Source: CAWAPS01 sp963783945 | Lineage (GTDB): Bacteria > Actinomycetota > Acidimicrobiia > Acidimicrobiales > Palsa-688 | DNA: 64,000 bases | Direction of reading: 5' to 3' | Assembly (NCBI GenBank): GCA_963783945.1 | Contig: CAWAPS010000032.1 | Location: 930,001-994,000, forward strand | Shown here: piece after piece, positions 13,324 through 23,992 of the stretch | How the letters are laid out: the number at the start of each line of letters is the position of its first letter | Position numbering within the stretch: the first letter of the stretch is position 1 | Position numbers and translations under genes: made by a program | The notes under the pieces: generated by a model | Told to the model about the DNA's origin: nothing | The model's input: only the letters and a program-made list of their open reading frames with translations | The model's database searches: none

Positions 13324-13361
13324 GTTTCCCTTCTTTGACCGAAATGTTGCTCCCGTGTTAA
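13324..13361 (-). promoter_or_regulatory. Candidate GlnR box upstream of amt
   Basis: On the minus strand four pentamers, TTAAC, GCAAC, GTCAA and GAAAC, are each separated by exactly six bases, an 11-bp period. The established GlnR pattern is gTnAC-n6-GaAAC-n6-GtnAC-n6-GAAAC. Each pentamer matches at four or five positions. Position and orientation fit activation of amt-glnK under nitrogen limitation. Confidence 0.65.
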
Positions 13362-13494
13362 CAACCGGCGAGCAGCGCCCGGCCCCTACCCGTCCCGGCG
13401 GGCGTCGGACGACTAGGGTTTGCCGTCTTGACAGGGCCGCAGGCTCCCCGCGGGGACCGGCTGAGGCCGCACACTGGCAACACGGAGGATCTTG

Positions 13495-15618
13495 GTGGCC
13501 GTCAGAATCGCATTCGGGCTAGCTATCACTGTCATCGGGCTGGCGTTTGTCCTTCGTCGCAGCCGGTTTTTGTTCCGGCTGGTCTCGACCGGCAAGCCGG
13601 CGCCCGACCGCATGAAGGACGTCTGGGCCCAGGTCAAGGCGGAGATCACCGACGTCTTCGGCCAGCGCAAGCTGTTACGCCGGCCGGTGCCCGGTATCGC
13701 CCACTTCTTCGTGTTCTGGGCGTTCATCATCCTCCTGCTCACCATCATCGAGGCCTACGGAGCCCTGTTCTCCCCGACGTTCGCCATACCGGGGATCGGC
13801 CACTGGAGGGTGATCGGGTTCCTCGAGGACTTCTTCGCCGTCGCCGTGCTGGTCAGCCTGGTTGTCTTCACTGTCATCCGGATAAAGCAGAACCCCGACC
13901 GCAAGGACCGCAAGAGCCGCTTCTACGGGTCGCACATGACCGCGGCGTGGCTGGTCCTGGTCATGATCTTCCTGGTCATAGCCACCCTGTTGATCTATCG
14001 GGGCGCTCAGGTCGACACCGGTCACTTCCCCTACGGCAAGAGCTGGGCGCCTTTCGCGTCCCGGGCCGTGGGAGAGGCATTCTCCGGCTTCAGCCAGACG
14101 ACGAACGGTCACCTAGAAACGGTGTTCATCCTGGCCCAGCTGGCCGTGATCTGGGGCTTCTTCCTCTTCGTGCTGCAGTCCAAGCACATGCACATCTTCG
14201 TGTCCGAGCCCAACGTGCTCTTCTCCCGGCGGCCCAACGCTCTCGGGCCGCTCGCCACCACGCCCGACCTGGACCCGGAGAAGATGACCGAGGACACGGT
14301 GTTCGGGACGGGGACGATCAGAGACCTCACGTGGAAGCAGCGCCTGGACCTCATCAGCTGCACCGAGTGCGGCCGTTGCCAGGACCAGTGCCCGGCCTGG
14401 AACACCGACAAGCCGCTCTCGCCGAAGCTGGTGATCATGGACCTGCGAGAGCAGCTGTTCGCGTCGTCCTCGGAGCTGCTGAGCGGGAAGGACATCCCCG
14501 AGGACGGGATCGCGGCCAAGCGCCTCGTACCCGACGTCATACAGCCCGACGTGCTGTGGTCCTGCACCACATGCGGGGCGTGCGTCGAACAGTGCCCGGT
14601 AGACATCGAGCACGTCGACACCATCCTCGACATGCGCCGCTACGAGGTGCTGATGGAGGCCAGGTTCCCGACCGAGGCCGGCCTCATGCTGCGCAACGTC
14701 GAAAACCAGGGCGATCCGTGGGGCCTGGGCAAGAGCCAGAGGCTCGAGTGGACCAAGGGCCTCGACTTCGAGGTCCCCGTCGTCGTAGACACCATTCCAG
14801 ACGACGTCGAGTACCTCTTCTGGGTCGGCTGCGCCGGCGCCCTGGACGAACGGGCCCGCCGCACCACCCAGACGATCGCCCGGCTGCTCCACTCCGCCCG
14901 GGTGTCGTTTGCCGTGCTCGGGCCCAAGGAGTCCTGCACCGGCGACCCGGCCCGGCGGCTCGGCAACGAGTACCTGTTCCAGACTCAGGCCCAGATGAAT
15001 ATAGAGACCCTGCAGTCGGCCAACGTGAAGAAGATCGTGGCCTCCTGCCCCCACTGCTTCAACTCCATCGCCCGGGAGTACCCGGCCCTCGGGGGGAACT
15101 TCGAGGTGATGCACCACACCCAGCTGCTCGAGCAGCTGCTCGACAAGGGCAATCTGCCGTCGCGGGCCACCGTCGACACGACCGTCACGTACCACGACCC
15201 GTGCTACCTGGGCCGGCACAACGACGTCTACGACGAACCCCGCCACGTGCTCGATCACGTACCCGGGGTGAAGCTCACCGAAATGCACCGATGCCGGCGC
15301 AAGGGGTTCTGCTGCGGTGCCGGCGGATCCCGCATGTGGCTCGAGGAACGGATCGGCAAGAGGATCAACGTCGAGCGGACCGACGAGGCGCTCGGCACCG
15401 GCGCCGACATGATCTCCACGGCCTGCCCTTACTGCCTGATCATGCTCGACGACGCCACCAAGAGCCGCCAGGCCGAGGGCAGCGTGCCCGAGTCGGTCAA
15501 AGTGGTCGACGTGGCCCAGGTCCTCTGGCAGTCGGTCGAAGCGGCGGCCGGCGCGGCTACGGCAGGTGGTCCGTCGGGATCCGGCGGGGCCTCGGCCCAG
15601 GGCGACCCGTCCAACTAG
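13495..15618 (+). CDS. Membrane-bound (Fe-S) oxidoreductase, EtfD/Rv0338c-like
   Basis: This 707-residue protein has an N-terminal membrane domain of about five helices related to nitrate-reductase gamma/HdrE. A ferredoxin module with two 4Fe-4S motifs follows (CTECGRCQDQCP near residue 289, CTTCGACVEQCP near 356). Two CCG cysteine-rich domains complete it (CPHCFN near 517, CCGAGGSRMW near 605). In M. tuberculosis the homologue Rv0338c passes electrons from ETF during fatty-acid oxidation. GTG at 13495 is six bases after GGAGG. The neighbouring aceB-aceA genes and RamB-like regulator fit a lipid or acetate utilisation block. Confidence 0.88.
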   Translation: MAVRIAFGLAITVIGLAFVLRRSRFLFRLVSTGKPAPDRMKDVWAQVKAEITDVFGQRKLLRRPVPGIAHFFVFWAFIILLLTIIEAYGALFSPTFAIPGIGHWRVIGFLEDFFAVAVLVSLVVFTVIRIKQNPDRKDRKSRFYGSHMTAAWLVLVMIFLVIATLLIYRGAQVDTGHFPYGKSWAPFASRAVGEAFSGFSQTTNGHLETVFILAQLAVIWGFFLFVLQSKHMHIFVSEPNVLFSRRPNALGPLATTPDLDPEKMTEDTVFGTGTIRDLTWKQRLDLISCTECGRCQDQCPAWNTDKPLSPKLVIMDLREQLFASSSELLSGKDIPEDGIAAKRLVPDVIQPDVLWSCTTCGACVEQCPVDIEHVDTILDMRRYEVLMEARFPTEAGLMLRNVENQGDPWGLGKSQRLEWTKGLDFEVPVVVDTIPDDVEYLFWVGCAGALDERARRTTQTIARLLHSARVSFAVLGPKESCTGDPARRLGNEYLFQTQAQMNIETLQSANVKKIVASCPHCFNSIAREYPALGGNFEVMHHTQLLEQLLDKGNLPSRATVDTTVTYHDPCYLGRHNDVYDEPRHVLDHVPGVKLTEMHRCRRKGFCCGAGGSRMWLEERIGKRINVERTDEALGTGADMISTACPYCLIMLDDATKSRQAEGSVPESVKVVDVAQVLWQSVEAAAGAATAGGPSGSGGASAQGDPSN

Positions 15619-15628
15619 CCCACGGGCG

Positions 15629-17227
15629 CTAGGGCGCCACCGGGCTTCCTGAGTGACGGTCAAGAAACGAGTACACATCCGTCAGGGCCACCCCGGGGTG
15701 GGGGCTGAAGACAACCGTGTCGGTCGGCAGTCCCGAGACGAAGTGGCTGCGGTCGCGGGCTGAGGGCCAGGCCACCCCCTCCCACCGCCGAACCGCCTCG
15801 TCGGAGGGCCGCCGGCAGCAAAGCGGGTCGGGGCAGGTCGACTCGGCTCGCCGAAGGGTGTCGGACCCCCGGAACCAGTGAGCGGACGGCTCTACGGTCC
15901 CGACGGTGATGGCATCGCCGCGGGCCCGGTCCAGGTCGATGTGGGTGGCGCACCAGAACGTCCCAGCCACCGTCTCGGTGTACTGGTAGTGCAGGGCGTA
16001 GGAGTCCGACGACTCGTAGGCCTGCCGGGAGCTCCACCACCGGCACAGGCTCTGGCCCTCGATCGTGCCGTCTATGTCGGAGGGCAGGAGGACCCCGTCG
16101 TTTTCGTAGGCCTTCCACAGGATCCCATCGGGATCGGACCGTTGGAAGTGGATCGGGATCTCGAAGTGGCGGGTGATGAGGTTGGTGAGGCGGTGGGCCG
16201 CCATCTCGTAGGAGATATAGAACATCTCCGTGAGGTCCTCGACCGAGATGTCCTCGCGTGTCTTGGCGTCAGCCAGTACTCGTACGACGGCCTTCTCCGG
16301 AGAGAGGAGGGCGCCGGCGAAGTAGTTGGCCTCGACCCGCTGTCTGACGTAGCCCTCGAAGTCGGTCGGGTCCTTGTGGCCGAGGGCGAAGTGACCGAGG
16401 GTCTGAGCGATGACCGAGCGGGCCGAGCGCATGCCCCCGGTGGCGTTGCGTTGTGGCACGTAAACGACCCGGTGGCGCAGGTCGGAGATGGAACGGGTCG
16501 ACGGTGGGAGGTCCTGGACCCGGGCGATGGTGAAGCCGAAGTAGGCGGCCACGTCGGTCAGGTTGCGCTCCGACACCGCGCCCTGGCCCCCATAATCCAC
16601 CGAGGTGAGAGCCGAACCGGCGGCCTGCTCGATCTCCTCGAAATAGTTGTCCCGCTTGCGCATCTCGTTTCTCATGGCCGCGTTGGCGGCCCGGGCGCCG
16701 ATCGCCGCGGAGTCGAGCAGGAGGGAAGCCTCGGCTCCCCCGATGGGCCCGAGGGATGTCGGCCATCCGGAATCCTCCCCGTCCGACATCCCGACCGGGA
16801 TGCCAGCTCGACCCGTCGCGGCCGGGGAGGAGAGGCCCCTCGCCCGATCGAGCTGCCTCACCTGTTCGAACAGGGCCACCAGGTGCTCCATGGCCACGTC
16901 ATCCAGCCGGGCGCTCGGCCGCAGGTAAGGAAGCTGCAGGGACTGGTACCGGGGATCGTCCTGCATGTGGGCCAGGGCCACTTCGAGCTCGGCCCGGCGG
17001 CTGGGAGCGGTCGGGGCCAGTAGGTCGGCCGGCCGGCATCCGAGGGCGGCCGACAGCTCGTTGACGGTGGAGAGGCGGGGCTCCCGGTGCCCGTTCTCCA
17101 GCTGCGACAGGTACGAGGTCGGGCGCCCGACCGCTTGGCCGAGCGCCTCCAGGGTCATGCCGGCCTGGCGCCGTATGAAGCGAAGGCGCTGGCCAAAAAC
17201 GAGAAGATCCAGAGATTCCGAAGCCAT
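15629..17227 (-). CDS. XRE/ScfR-family regulator, RamB-like
   Basis: This 532-residue regulator has an N-terminal XRE helix-turn-helix (about residues 8-65: FIRRQAGMTLEALGQAVG, TSYLSQLENGHREP), a linker, and an IrrE-like/DUF955 domain joined to the C-terminal short-chain-fatty-acid-regulator domain. In this copy the peptidase motif reads QTLGHFALGH, so the usual HExxH is not intact and the domain is probably a sensor. RamB in Corynebacterium and Mycobacterium controls isocitrate lyase and malate synthase. The gene is divergent from aceB. Start ATG 17227 is supported by TTGGAG. Confidence 0.85.
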   Translation of the reverse strand: MASESLDLLVFGQRLRFIRRQAGMTLEALGQAVGRPTSYLSQLENGHREPRLSTVNELSAALGCRPADLLAPTAPSRRAELEVALAHMQDDPRYQSLQLPYLRPSARLDDVAMEHLVALFEQVRQLDRARGLSSPAATGRAGIPVGMSDGEDSGWPTSLGPIGGAEASLLLDSAAIGARAANAAMRNEMRKRDNYFEEIEQAAGSALTSVDYGGQGAVSERNLTDVAAYFGFTIARVQDLPPSTRSISDLRHRVVYVPQRNATGGMRSARSVIAQTLGHFALGHKDPTDFEGYVRQRVEANYFAGALLSPEKAVVRVLADAKTREDISVEDLTEMFYISYEMAAHRLTNLITRHFEIPIHFQRSDPDGILWKAYENDGVLLPSDIDGTIEGQSLCRWWSSRQAYESSDSYALHYQYTETVAGTFWCATHIDLDRARGDAITVGTVEPSAHWFRGSDTLRRAESTCPDPLCCRRPSDEAVRRWEGVAWPSARDRSHFVSGLPTDTVVFSPHPGVALTDVYSFLDRHSGSPVAP

Positions 17228-17235
17228 ATTGCTCC

Positions 17236-17284
17236 AAAGTTTCGCATTTTTTCGCACTCATAGCAACCTCAGAGGATGTTCGCA
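17236..17284. promoter_or_regulatory. TTCGCA repeats, candidate RamB-type operator
   Basis: TTCGCA occurs at 17241-17246, 17251-17256 and 17279-17284. The first two are exactly one helical turn apart, and the first lies inside AAAGTTTCGCA at 17236-17246. This resembles the AAAGTTTGCAAA-type sites of RamB. The repeats fill the short space between the divergent ramB-like gene and aceB, so one regulator could control both. Confidence 0.5.
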
Positions 17285-17319
17285 TCGACAAGTCGTGGAT
17301 TCTTTTGCATAATCAGGAG

Positions 17320-18897
<1,578 letters not shown>

Positions 18898-18948
18898 ACA
18901 ATCCCGACCCAAAGAACCCGACACTCTCTGAAAGGAACCGTCCAAACC

Positions 18949-20259
18949 ATGACCACCGCCTTCGACGTAGCCGTCGACGAGCTGGAGAGCCAGTGGACCC
19001 ATGATCGGCGCTGGGCCGGTGTAAGGCGCGACTACAGCGCCGCCGACGTGGTTCGCTTGCGGGGCTCGGTGCACATCGAGCACAGCGTGGCCCGCCAAGG
19101 CGCCACCCGCCTGTGGCAGCTCCTTCACACCGAGGATTACGTCAACGCCCTGGGCGCCATGACCGGCGGCCAGGCCGTCGAGATGGTGAAAGCCGGGCTT
19201 CAGGCCATATACCTCTCGGGCTGGCAGGTGGCCGCCGACGCCAATTTGTCGGAGCAGGTGTACCCCGATCAGAGCCTCTACGCCGCCAACAGCGTTCCCG
19301 CCGTCGTCCGGCGCATCAACAATGCCCTTCGTCGGGCCGACCAGATCGAGTGGTCCGAGACCGCCGGCACGCCGGCTCTCAGCCACCATCGCCACTGGAT
19401 GGTACCCATCGTGGCGGATGCCGAGGCCGGCTTCGGGGGGGCGCTCAACGCGTTCGAGCTGATGAAGGGCATGATCGAGGCTGGGGCGGCAGGAGTCCAT
19501 TTCGAGGACCAGCTGTCCTCGGAGAAGAAGTGCGGACACATGGGAGGCAAGGTTCTGGTACCGACCGCCCAGCATCTCCGCACGCTGTCGGCGGCCCGGC
19601 TGGCCGCCGATGTCTCCGGAGTGCCGACTCTTATCATCGCCCGCACCGACTCACTGGGAGCCGCCCTCCTGACCAGCGACGTGGACGAACGGGACCTCCA
19701 GTTCTGCACAGGCGACCGCTCGGCCGAGGGCTTCTATCACGTTCGTTCCGGCATGGACATCGCGGTAGCTCGCGGCCTGGCCTACGCCCCTTACTCCGAC
19801 CTGATCTGGTGTGAGACTTCGACTCCGGATCTGGACGAGGCCCGGATCTACGCCGAGCGCATCAAGGCCGAGTACCCGGACAAGATGCTGGCCTACAACT
19901 GCTCGCCGTCGTTCAACTGGAAGAAACACCTGGACGATCAGACCATCGCCCGCTTCCAGAAGGAGCTCGGGGCCATGGGCTACACCTTCCAGTTCGTCAC
20001 CCTGGCCGGCTGGCATGCCCTCAACGAGTCCACCTTCTCCCTCGCCCGCGGCTACGCCGAGCGGGGAATGAGCGCATATGTGGAGTTGCAGCAGCGTGAG
20101 TTCGGCCTCGAAGAGGAGGGCTACACGGCGACCCGGCACCAGCGTGAGGTCGGCGCCGGCTACTTCGATGACGTGATGACGACGGTAACGGGGGGCAAAG
20201 CCTCGACGCTGGCCCTAGCGGGCTCGACCGAGGAAGCTCAGTTCGACTCCACCCACTGA
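18949..20259 (+). CDS. aceA: Isocitrate lyase
   Basis: This 436-residue enzyme cleaves isocitrate to glyoxylate and succinate. The catalytic loop KKCGH lies near residues 194-198. Upstream is GGQAVEMVKAGLQAIYLSGWQVA, and the metal-binding segment is VADAEAGFGG. The length fits the short actinobacterial/ICL1 class. The ATG is preceded by AAGGA. It forms the glyoxylate shunt with aceB in one transcript, ending at the hairpin at 20282. Confidence 0.97.
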   Translation: MTTAFDVAVDELESQWTHDRRWAGVRRDYSAADVVRLRGSVHIEHSVARQGATRLWQLLHTEDYVNALGAMTGGQAVEMVKAGLQAIYLSGWQVAADANLSEQVYPDQSLYAANSVPAVVRRINNALRRADQIEWSETAGTPALSHHRHWMVPIVADAEAGFGGALNAFELMKGMIEAGAAGVHFEDQLSSEKKCGHMGGKVLVPTAQHLRTLSAARLAADVSGVPTLIIARTDSLGAALLTSDVDERDLQFCTGDRSAEGFYHVRSGMDIAVARGLAYAPYSDLIWCETSTPDLDEARIYAERIKAEYPDKMLAYNCSPSFNWKKHLDDQTIARFQKELGAMGYTFQFVTLAGWHALNESTFSLARGYAERGMSAYVELQQREFGLEEEGYTATRHQREVGAGYFDDVMTTVTGGKASTLALAGSTEEAQFDSTH

Positions 20260-20281
20260 TCCCTGCCGGGGGGCAGCAGTC

Positions 20282-20316
20282 TGAGAGAGCGGCCCGGCCA
20301 CCGGGCCGCTCTCTCA
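20282..20316. terminator. Strong hairpin between convergent aceA and aldose epimerase genes
   Basis: A perfect 16-bp stem (20282-20297 with 20301-20316) has a 3-base loop. There is no T-run on either side. It probably terminates both converging transcripts. Confidence 0.75.
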
Positions 20317-20362
20317 CGTCAGGGAGGCTGATGTAAACCCGGGTGAGAGAGGCGGTCGGGCG

Positions 20363-21322
20363 TCAGCCGAGGCCGGCCGGCTCGATACCCCAGGCCGCTT
20401 CGAACCGCTCTCCGCAGCCGAGAACTATCCGCCCCTCACCGCTGCGGAGCATGTCAGGCGGGCATGTCATCGGTTCGACCGCCAGCCCGTGGCGCCGGCG
20501 CTCCGGGTCCAGAGTGTCCCCCGAGAAGACCATGAGATGGGTGAACGCAGAGTCGACCCACAGTTTCACCGGCGCCGTGGCCCCTGGCCCGGACGGGCCC
20601 ACGACCACGGTCGTCCGGCCGCGGTCGTCGCGGATCAGCCCGGTGAAGGCCTGGTCGAGGCGCTGGGCACCCACCCGCCGAGATGTCCGGAAATCCACCT
20701 CGGTGCCCTCCACGGAGAACCGCCTCACCGGCAGTCCCCGCTCGTCCGACTCGTATCCCTCCTCGGCCGGAACCGTTAGCAGGATGTCGTCGACCAGTCC
20801 GCCGAACGCCGCGATGTAGGGATGCCAACCGACCCCGAAGGGGCAGTCCCCGAGCTCGGGCGACGCCGCGTTGATCACCCTCGTGCGCACCTCCAGTCCG
20901 GCCTGGTCGAGCAGATAGGTCACCGAGAAGTCGAGGGTCCAGGGCCATCCGGGTTGGGGATGGAGCCGATGCTCCAACCGGGCGTGGCCATCGCCGGATT
21001 CGACCACCGCCCACGCCGACCAGCGCACCAGCCCATGGATGGCGTTGTGCTCATCGGGTTGGGTGAGCGGTGTCTGGTGCTGACGGCCCCGCCACTCGAA
21101 CTGGCCGTCTCTCAGCCGGTTGGGCCAGGGGGTGAGTATCTGGCCCCGACCGCCCGGGCACATCTCCTGGTCGCCGTACCCGTCGAGGACCGGCTGCTCA
21201 CCGACGGTATACGAGCGGATGCCCCCACCCACCTCCACCACCACGAGCTCCTGGGCGACGGTGTCCCCGCCGCTCGTCGAGCGGTGAGACAACCGGACCT
21301 GACATCCTGAAGGTTCGTTCAC
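20363..21322 (-). CDS. Aldose 1-epimerase family protein
   Basis: This 319-residue beta-sandwich mutarotase-type protein has catalytic candidates in NAIHGLVRWSAW and FGVGWHPYIA (histidines) and in GLAVEPMTCPPD (glutamate). Entry strands include GGRGQILTPWPNRLRDG. I chose GTG 21322, preceded by GAGG with 9-base spacing; the frame continues upstream without family similarity. It probably equilibrates aldose anomers, and the exact sugar is unknown. It is transcribed towards aceA. Confidence 0.85.
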   Translation of the reverse strand: MNEPSGCQVRLSHRSTSGGDTVAQELVVVEVGGGIRSYTVGEQPVLDGYGDQEMCPGGRGQILTPWPNRLRDGQFEWRGRQHQTPLTQPDEHNAIHGLVRWSAWAVVESGDGHARLEHRLHPQPGWPWTLDFSVTYLLDQAGLEVRTRVINAASPELGDCPFGVGWHPYIAAFGGLVDDILLTVPAEEGYESDERGLPVRRFSVEGTEVDFRTSRRVGAQRLDQAFTGLIRDDRGRTTVVVGPSGPGATAPVKLWVDSAFTHLMVFSGDTLDPERRRHGLAVEPMTCPPDMLRSGEGRIVLGCGERFEAAWGIEPAGLG

Positions 21323-21391
21323 AGCTGCGATCCTCGCGCCATCCGTCCCTTCCGGTGGTGACAGCGGATTCCGACCCGAGCCCGGACGCGA

Positions 21392-21427
21392 CGAAGGGCC
21401 TGGCGGGGGGGTGTGCCAGGCCCTTCG
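21392..21427. terminator. Perfect 12-bp stem-loop upstream of the aldose epimerase gene
   Basis: The stem CGAAGGGCCTGG (21392-21403) pairs with 21416-21427 across a 12-base loop. There is no adjacent T-run. It could be a terminator or a 5' leader hairpin of the minus-strand epimerase transcript; I cannot decide which. Confidence 0.5.
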
Positions 21428-21684
21428 CATCACGGCTTCCAGTCCGGTGGGGGGGTACCGGCCGAAGCGCTAAGACCAGTATTACCGGATCATGCCCATC
21501 TGGCAAGGCGTTTTATCTAATATTCAGCATCTGTTGTTGAGATGGGTACGAAGCCATATTCAGCTAGGGTTTCCACCAGAACCGGTGGCAGAACGAAGCT
21601 CGAAGAGAGAGGATTCGGGTTGAGTCCAACCGCGTCGGCCCCACTCGCCAGCGATCGTGGCGAGAGTAACGTCTTCGCTCGACG

Positions 21685-22477
21685 ATGAGCGCGCCCAGCA
21701 ACCAGGACTACCCCTCGGTCATCACGCCGCGCCACCACGTCGAACCGGCGCCTCGTCGGGTCCGAGCGATGCTCGGCGCCGTCACCGTGCTCGACACCAT
21801 CAGGGCTCGCTATGTGTGGGAGATTCCGTCCTATCCGGCCTACTACGTACCGCTTGCCGATGTCCGCTCGGAACTGCTGGTGCCCGAGGGCCACACCCAG
21901 CACAGCCCGCTTGGCACGGTGGAGGTCCACGCTCTGCGCCTCGGCGACATCACCCGGCCCCGGGCGGCGAAGCTCGTGACCGACTCGACGGTTGACGGAT
22001 TGACCGGCACAGTGCGATTCGAATTGGTCCGTTGTCGACGCCTGGTTCGAGGAGGACGAGCAGGTGTTCGTGCATCCCCGCAACCCCTACGTCCGGGTCG
22101 ACGCCCTGCGCTCGACCCGAAGGGTTCGCATCGAGCTAGAGGGCGTCGTGCTGGCCGACAGCTCGTCCCCGGTCATGGTGTTCGAGACCGGGTTGCCGAC
22201 GCGGTATTACCTCAATCGAACCGACGTCAACTTCGATCAGCTGGTGGCGACTGAGACGGTCACCTCGTGCCCGTACAAAGGGACCACGAGCGGTTATTGG
22301 TCGGTCCGGGCGAGTGACAGGCTGCACCCCGACCTCGTCTGGGCTTACGACTTCCCGACCCGCCAGCTTCTTCCCATCGCTGGTCTCGTGGCGTTCTACA
22401 ACGAGCGGGTCGACATCGAACTCGACGGCCAACGCCTCGAACGCCCTATCACCGCGTTCTTCCGCTCCCCCGAGTAA
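21685..22477 (+). pseudogene. DUF427 family protein, frameshifted
   Basis: Two frames together make a full tandem-DUF427 protein of about 263 residues. The first frame carries RVRAMLGAVTVLDTIRARYVWEIPSYPAYYVP. The second carries VFVHPRNPYVRVDALRSTRRV, FETGLPTRYYL, TSCPYKGTTSGYWSV and GLVAFYNERVDIELDG. The break is at 22021-22027, where removing one T from GAATTGG restores RFEWSVVDAWFEED. This is either a recent frameshift or an assembly indel. DUF427 proteins have no settled function. Confidence 0.85.
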
Positions 22478-22500
22478 ACCCGAAATTCCGATAGCGCCCG

Positions 22501-23163
22501 TTGATACCCGACACCGCGCTCACGGCAACCTGGGGCGATCTGCTCGGCCACCCGGACGTAGTCGAAGGATCGGTTACCAGATCCGAGGTGGGCCTGATGG
22601 CATTCCACGGCGGGCTCGAGGGCGGCACCATCGAGATCGCCGAGGCCGCGGCGGACGCCGCTGACGCCTCTCTGTACTTCGTCAACCAGCCTGCGGACCT
22701 TCGCTGGCACGTCCCATCTCGCGAAGTCGACCCGGCCCTCTCACCCGTGCTGGCGCACTGGCTGGCCCACGTCGACGTCGCCATTGCGATCCATGGCTAC
22801 GGGCGGGTCCGCCGGCCGCGACGGATCCTCCTCGGTGGCCAGAATCGGCCGCTGGCGGCCCGGGTGGCTTACCACCTGTCCAGTTCGCTGGCCGGCTTCG
22901 AGGTCGTTGCCGAACTGGCCGCCATACCGGCCGAGCTGCGGGGCCTGCACCCCGACAACCCCGTCAACCGGCCGAGGCAGAAGGGGGTGCAGCTCGAGCT
23001 GCCGCCGTCGGCAAGGGGTACGACCCGGCTTCCGCCCGACCCGCAGTGGGGTCCGGGCGGGGCGCAGGCGCGAGTGGTGGACGCGCTGGCGGCCGTCATA
23101 CGCGAGTACCGGAACGGCGCTGAGGCCTCGTCTGGCCCGTCACGACCGCCGGCGCCCCGTTGA
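22501..23163 (+). CDS. Poly-gamma-glutamate hydrolase-like protein
   Basis: This 220-residue protein carries the zinc-peptidase-like motif HGGLEGGTIEIAEA near its N-terminus, the later DVAIAIHGYGR, and a DNPVNRPRQKGVQLELPPSAR C-terminal segment. These match the PghP-type family first seen in phage. It would cleave gamma-glutamyl polymers, though physiological substrates in actinobacteria are not established. The TTG start has a poor ribosome-binding site. Its stop overlaps the TTG of the next gene (TTGA), indicating coupling. Confidence 0.75.
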   Translation: MIPDTALTATWGDLLGHPDVVEGSVTRSEVGLMAFHGGLEGGTIEIAEAAADAADASLYFVNQPADLRWHVPSREVDPALSPVLAHWLAHVDVAIAIHGYGRVRRPRRILLGGQNRPLAARVAYHLSSSLAGFEVVAELAAIPAELRGLHPDNPVNRPRQKGVQLELPPSARGTTRLPPDPQWGPGGAQARVVDALAAVIREYRNGAEASSGPSRPPAPR

Positions 23164-23984
23164 GTCCGGGCACGGCTTTCGTCCTGGGCGGGGGGGGAAT
23201 GCTCGGGGCGGCGGAGGTGGGGATGCTCCAGGCCCTCTTCGAACGGGGCATCACTCCTGACCTGGTCGTGGGCTGCAGCGTAGGGGCACTCAACGGCGTG
23301 GCCGTAGCCGCAGACCCCACGAGGGCGGCCGTGGACCGGCTCACTGACACCTGGATGCAGCTTCAGGCCAGACAGATCTTCGGTGACACCCTGGTCGGCC
23401 AGATCGCCAATGTCGTACGCCGCGGATCGCACCTGGTCGGCAACCACGCGCTGCGCGCCGTCATCGAGACCGCGGTCGATGGAGCACGGATCGAAGATCT
23501 GCCGGTGAGATTTCAGTGCGTGGCAGCCTCGATCGAACGGGCCGCGGCGCACTGGTTCGCCGACGGGCCGGCTGTCGATGCCGTACTGGCATCGTGCGCG
23601 GTGCCCGGGCTCTTTCCTCCCGTGCTCGTCGGCGGGGAGCACTTCCTGGACGGTGGGCTGGTCCGCTCGGTGCCGGTCGGGCGGGCGGTGGAGCTGGGGG
23701 CCGAACGGCTCTTCGTTTTGCACGCCGGCCGAATCGAGCAGCCGTTATCGGCTCCCCGCCGGCCGTGGGACGCGGCGCTCGTGGCGTTCGAAATTGCCCG
23801 GCGGCATCAGCTGGCCGACGAACTCGCCCGGGTGCCCGAAGGAGTACGGGTCCACATCCTGCCGACCGGAAGCAGCGCACCGCCGACGATGTCGCTCCGC
23901 TACATGAGGCCCGGAGCGGTACCACGACGAATAACGGCCGCTCGCGCCACGACGGCGTCCTACCTCGATCGAATGACGAACTAG
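23160..23984 (+). CDS. Patatin-like phospholipase
   Basis: This 274-residue acyl hydrolase has the oxyanion loop GGGGMLGAAEVGML, the nucleophile elbow GCSVG (Ser in GxSxG) and the catalytic Asp in FLDGGLVRSVPV. All catalytic elements of the Ser-Asp dyad are present. It begins with TTG overlapping the preceding stop. A PlsC-like acyltransferase follows directly, so the pair may remodel membrane lipids; that link is inference. Confidence 0.88.
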   Translation: MSPGTAFVLGGGGMLGAAEVGMLQALFERGITPDLVVGCSVGALNGVAVAADPTRAAVDRLTDTWMQLQARQIFGDTLVGQIANVVRRGSHLVGNHALRAVIETAVDGARIEDLPVRFQCVAASIERAAAHWFADGPAVDAVLASCAVPGLFPPVLVGGEHFLDGGLVRSVPVGRAVELGAERLFVLHAGRIEQPLSAPRRPWDAALVAFEIARRHQLADELARVPEGVRVHILPTGSSAPPTMSLRYMRPGAVPRRITAARATTASYLDRMTN

Positions 23985-23992
23985 GGCGGCGT

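Noticed and set aside
13428..15632. 734-codon plus-strand frame overlapping the EtfD-like gene
   Set aside because: It is a shifted shadow of the Fe-S oxidoreductase with arginine/proline bias.
21517..22083. Minus-strand frame opposite DUF427
   Set aside because: Its end looks protein-like, but the opposite strand carries clear DUF427 motifs and no ribosome-binding site supports it.
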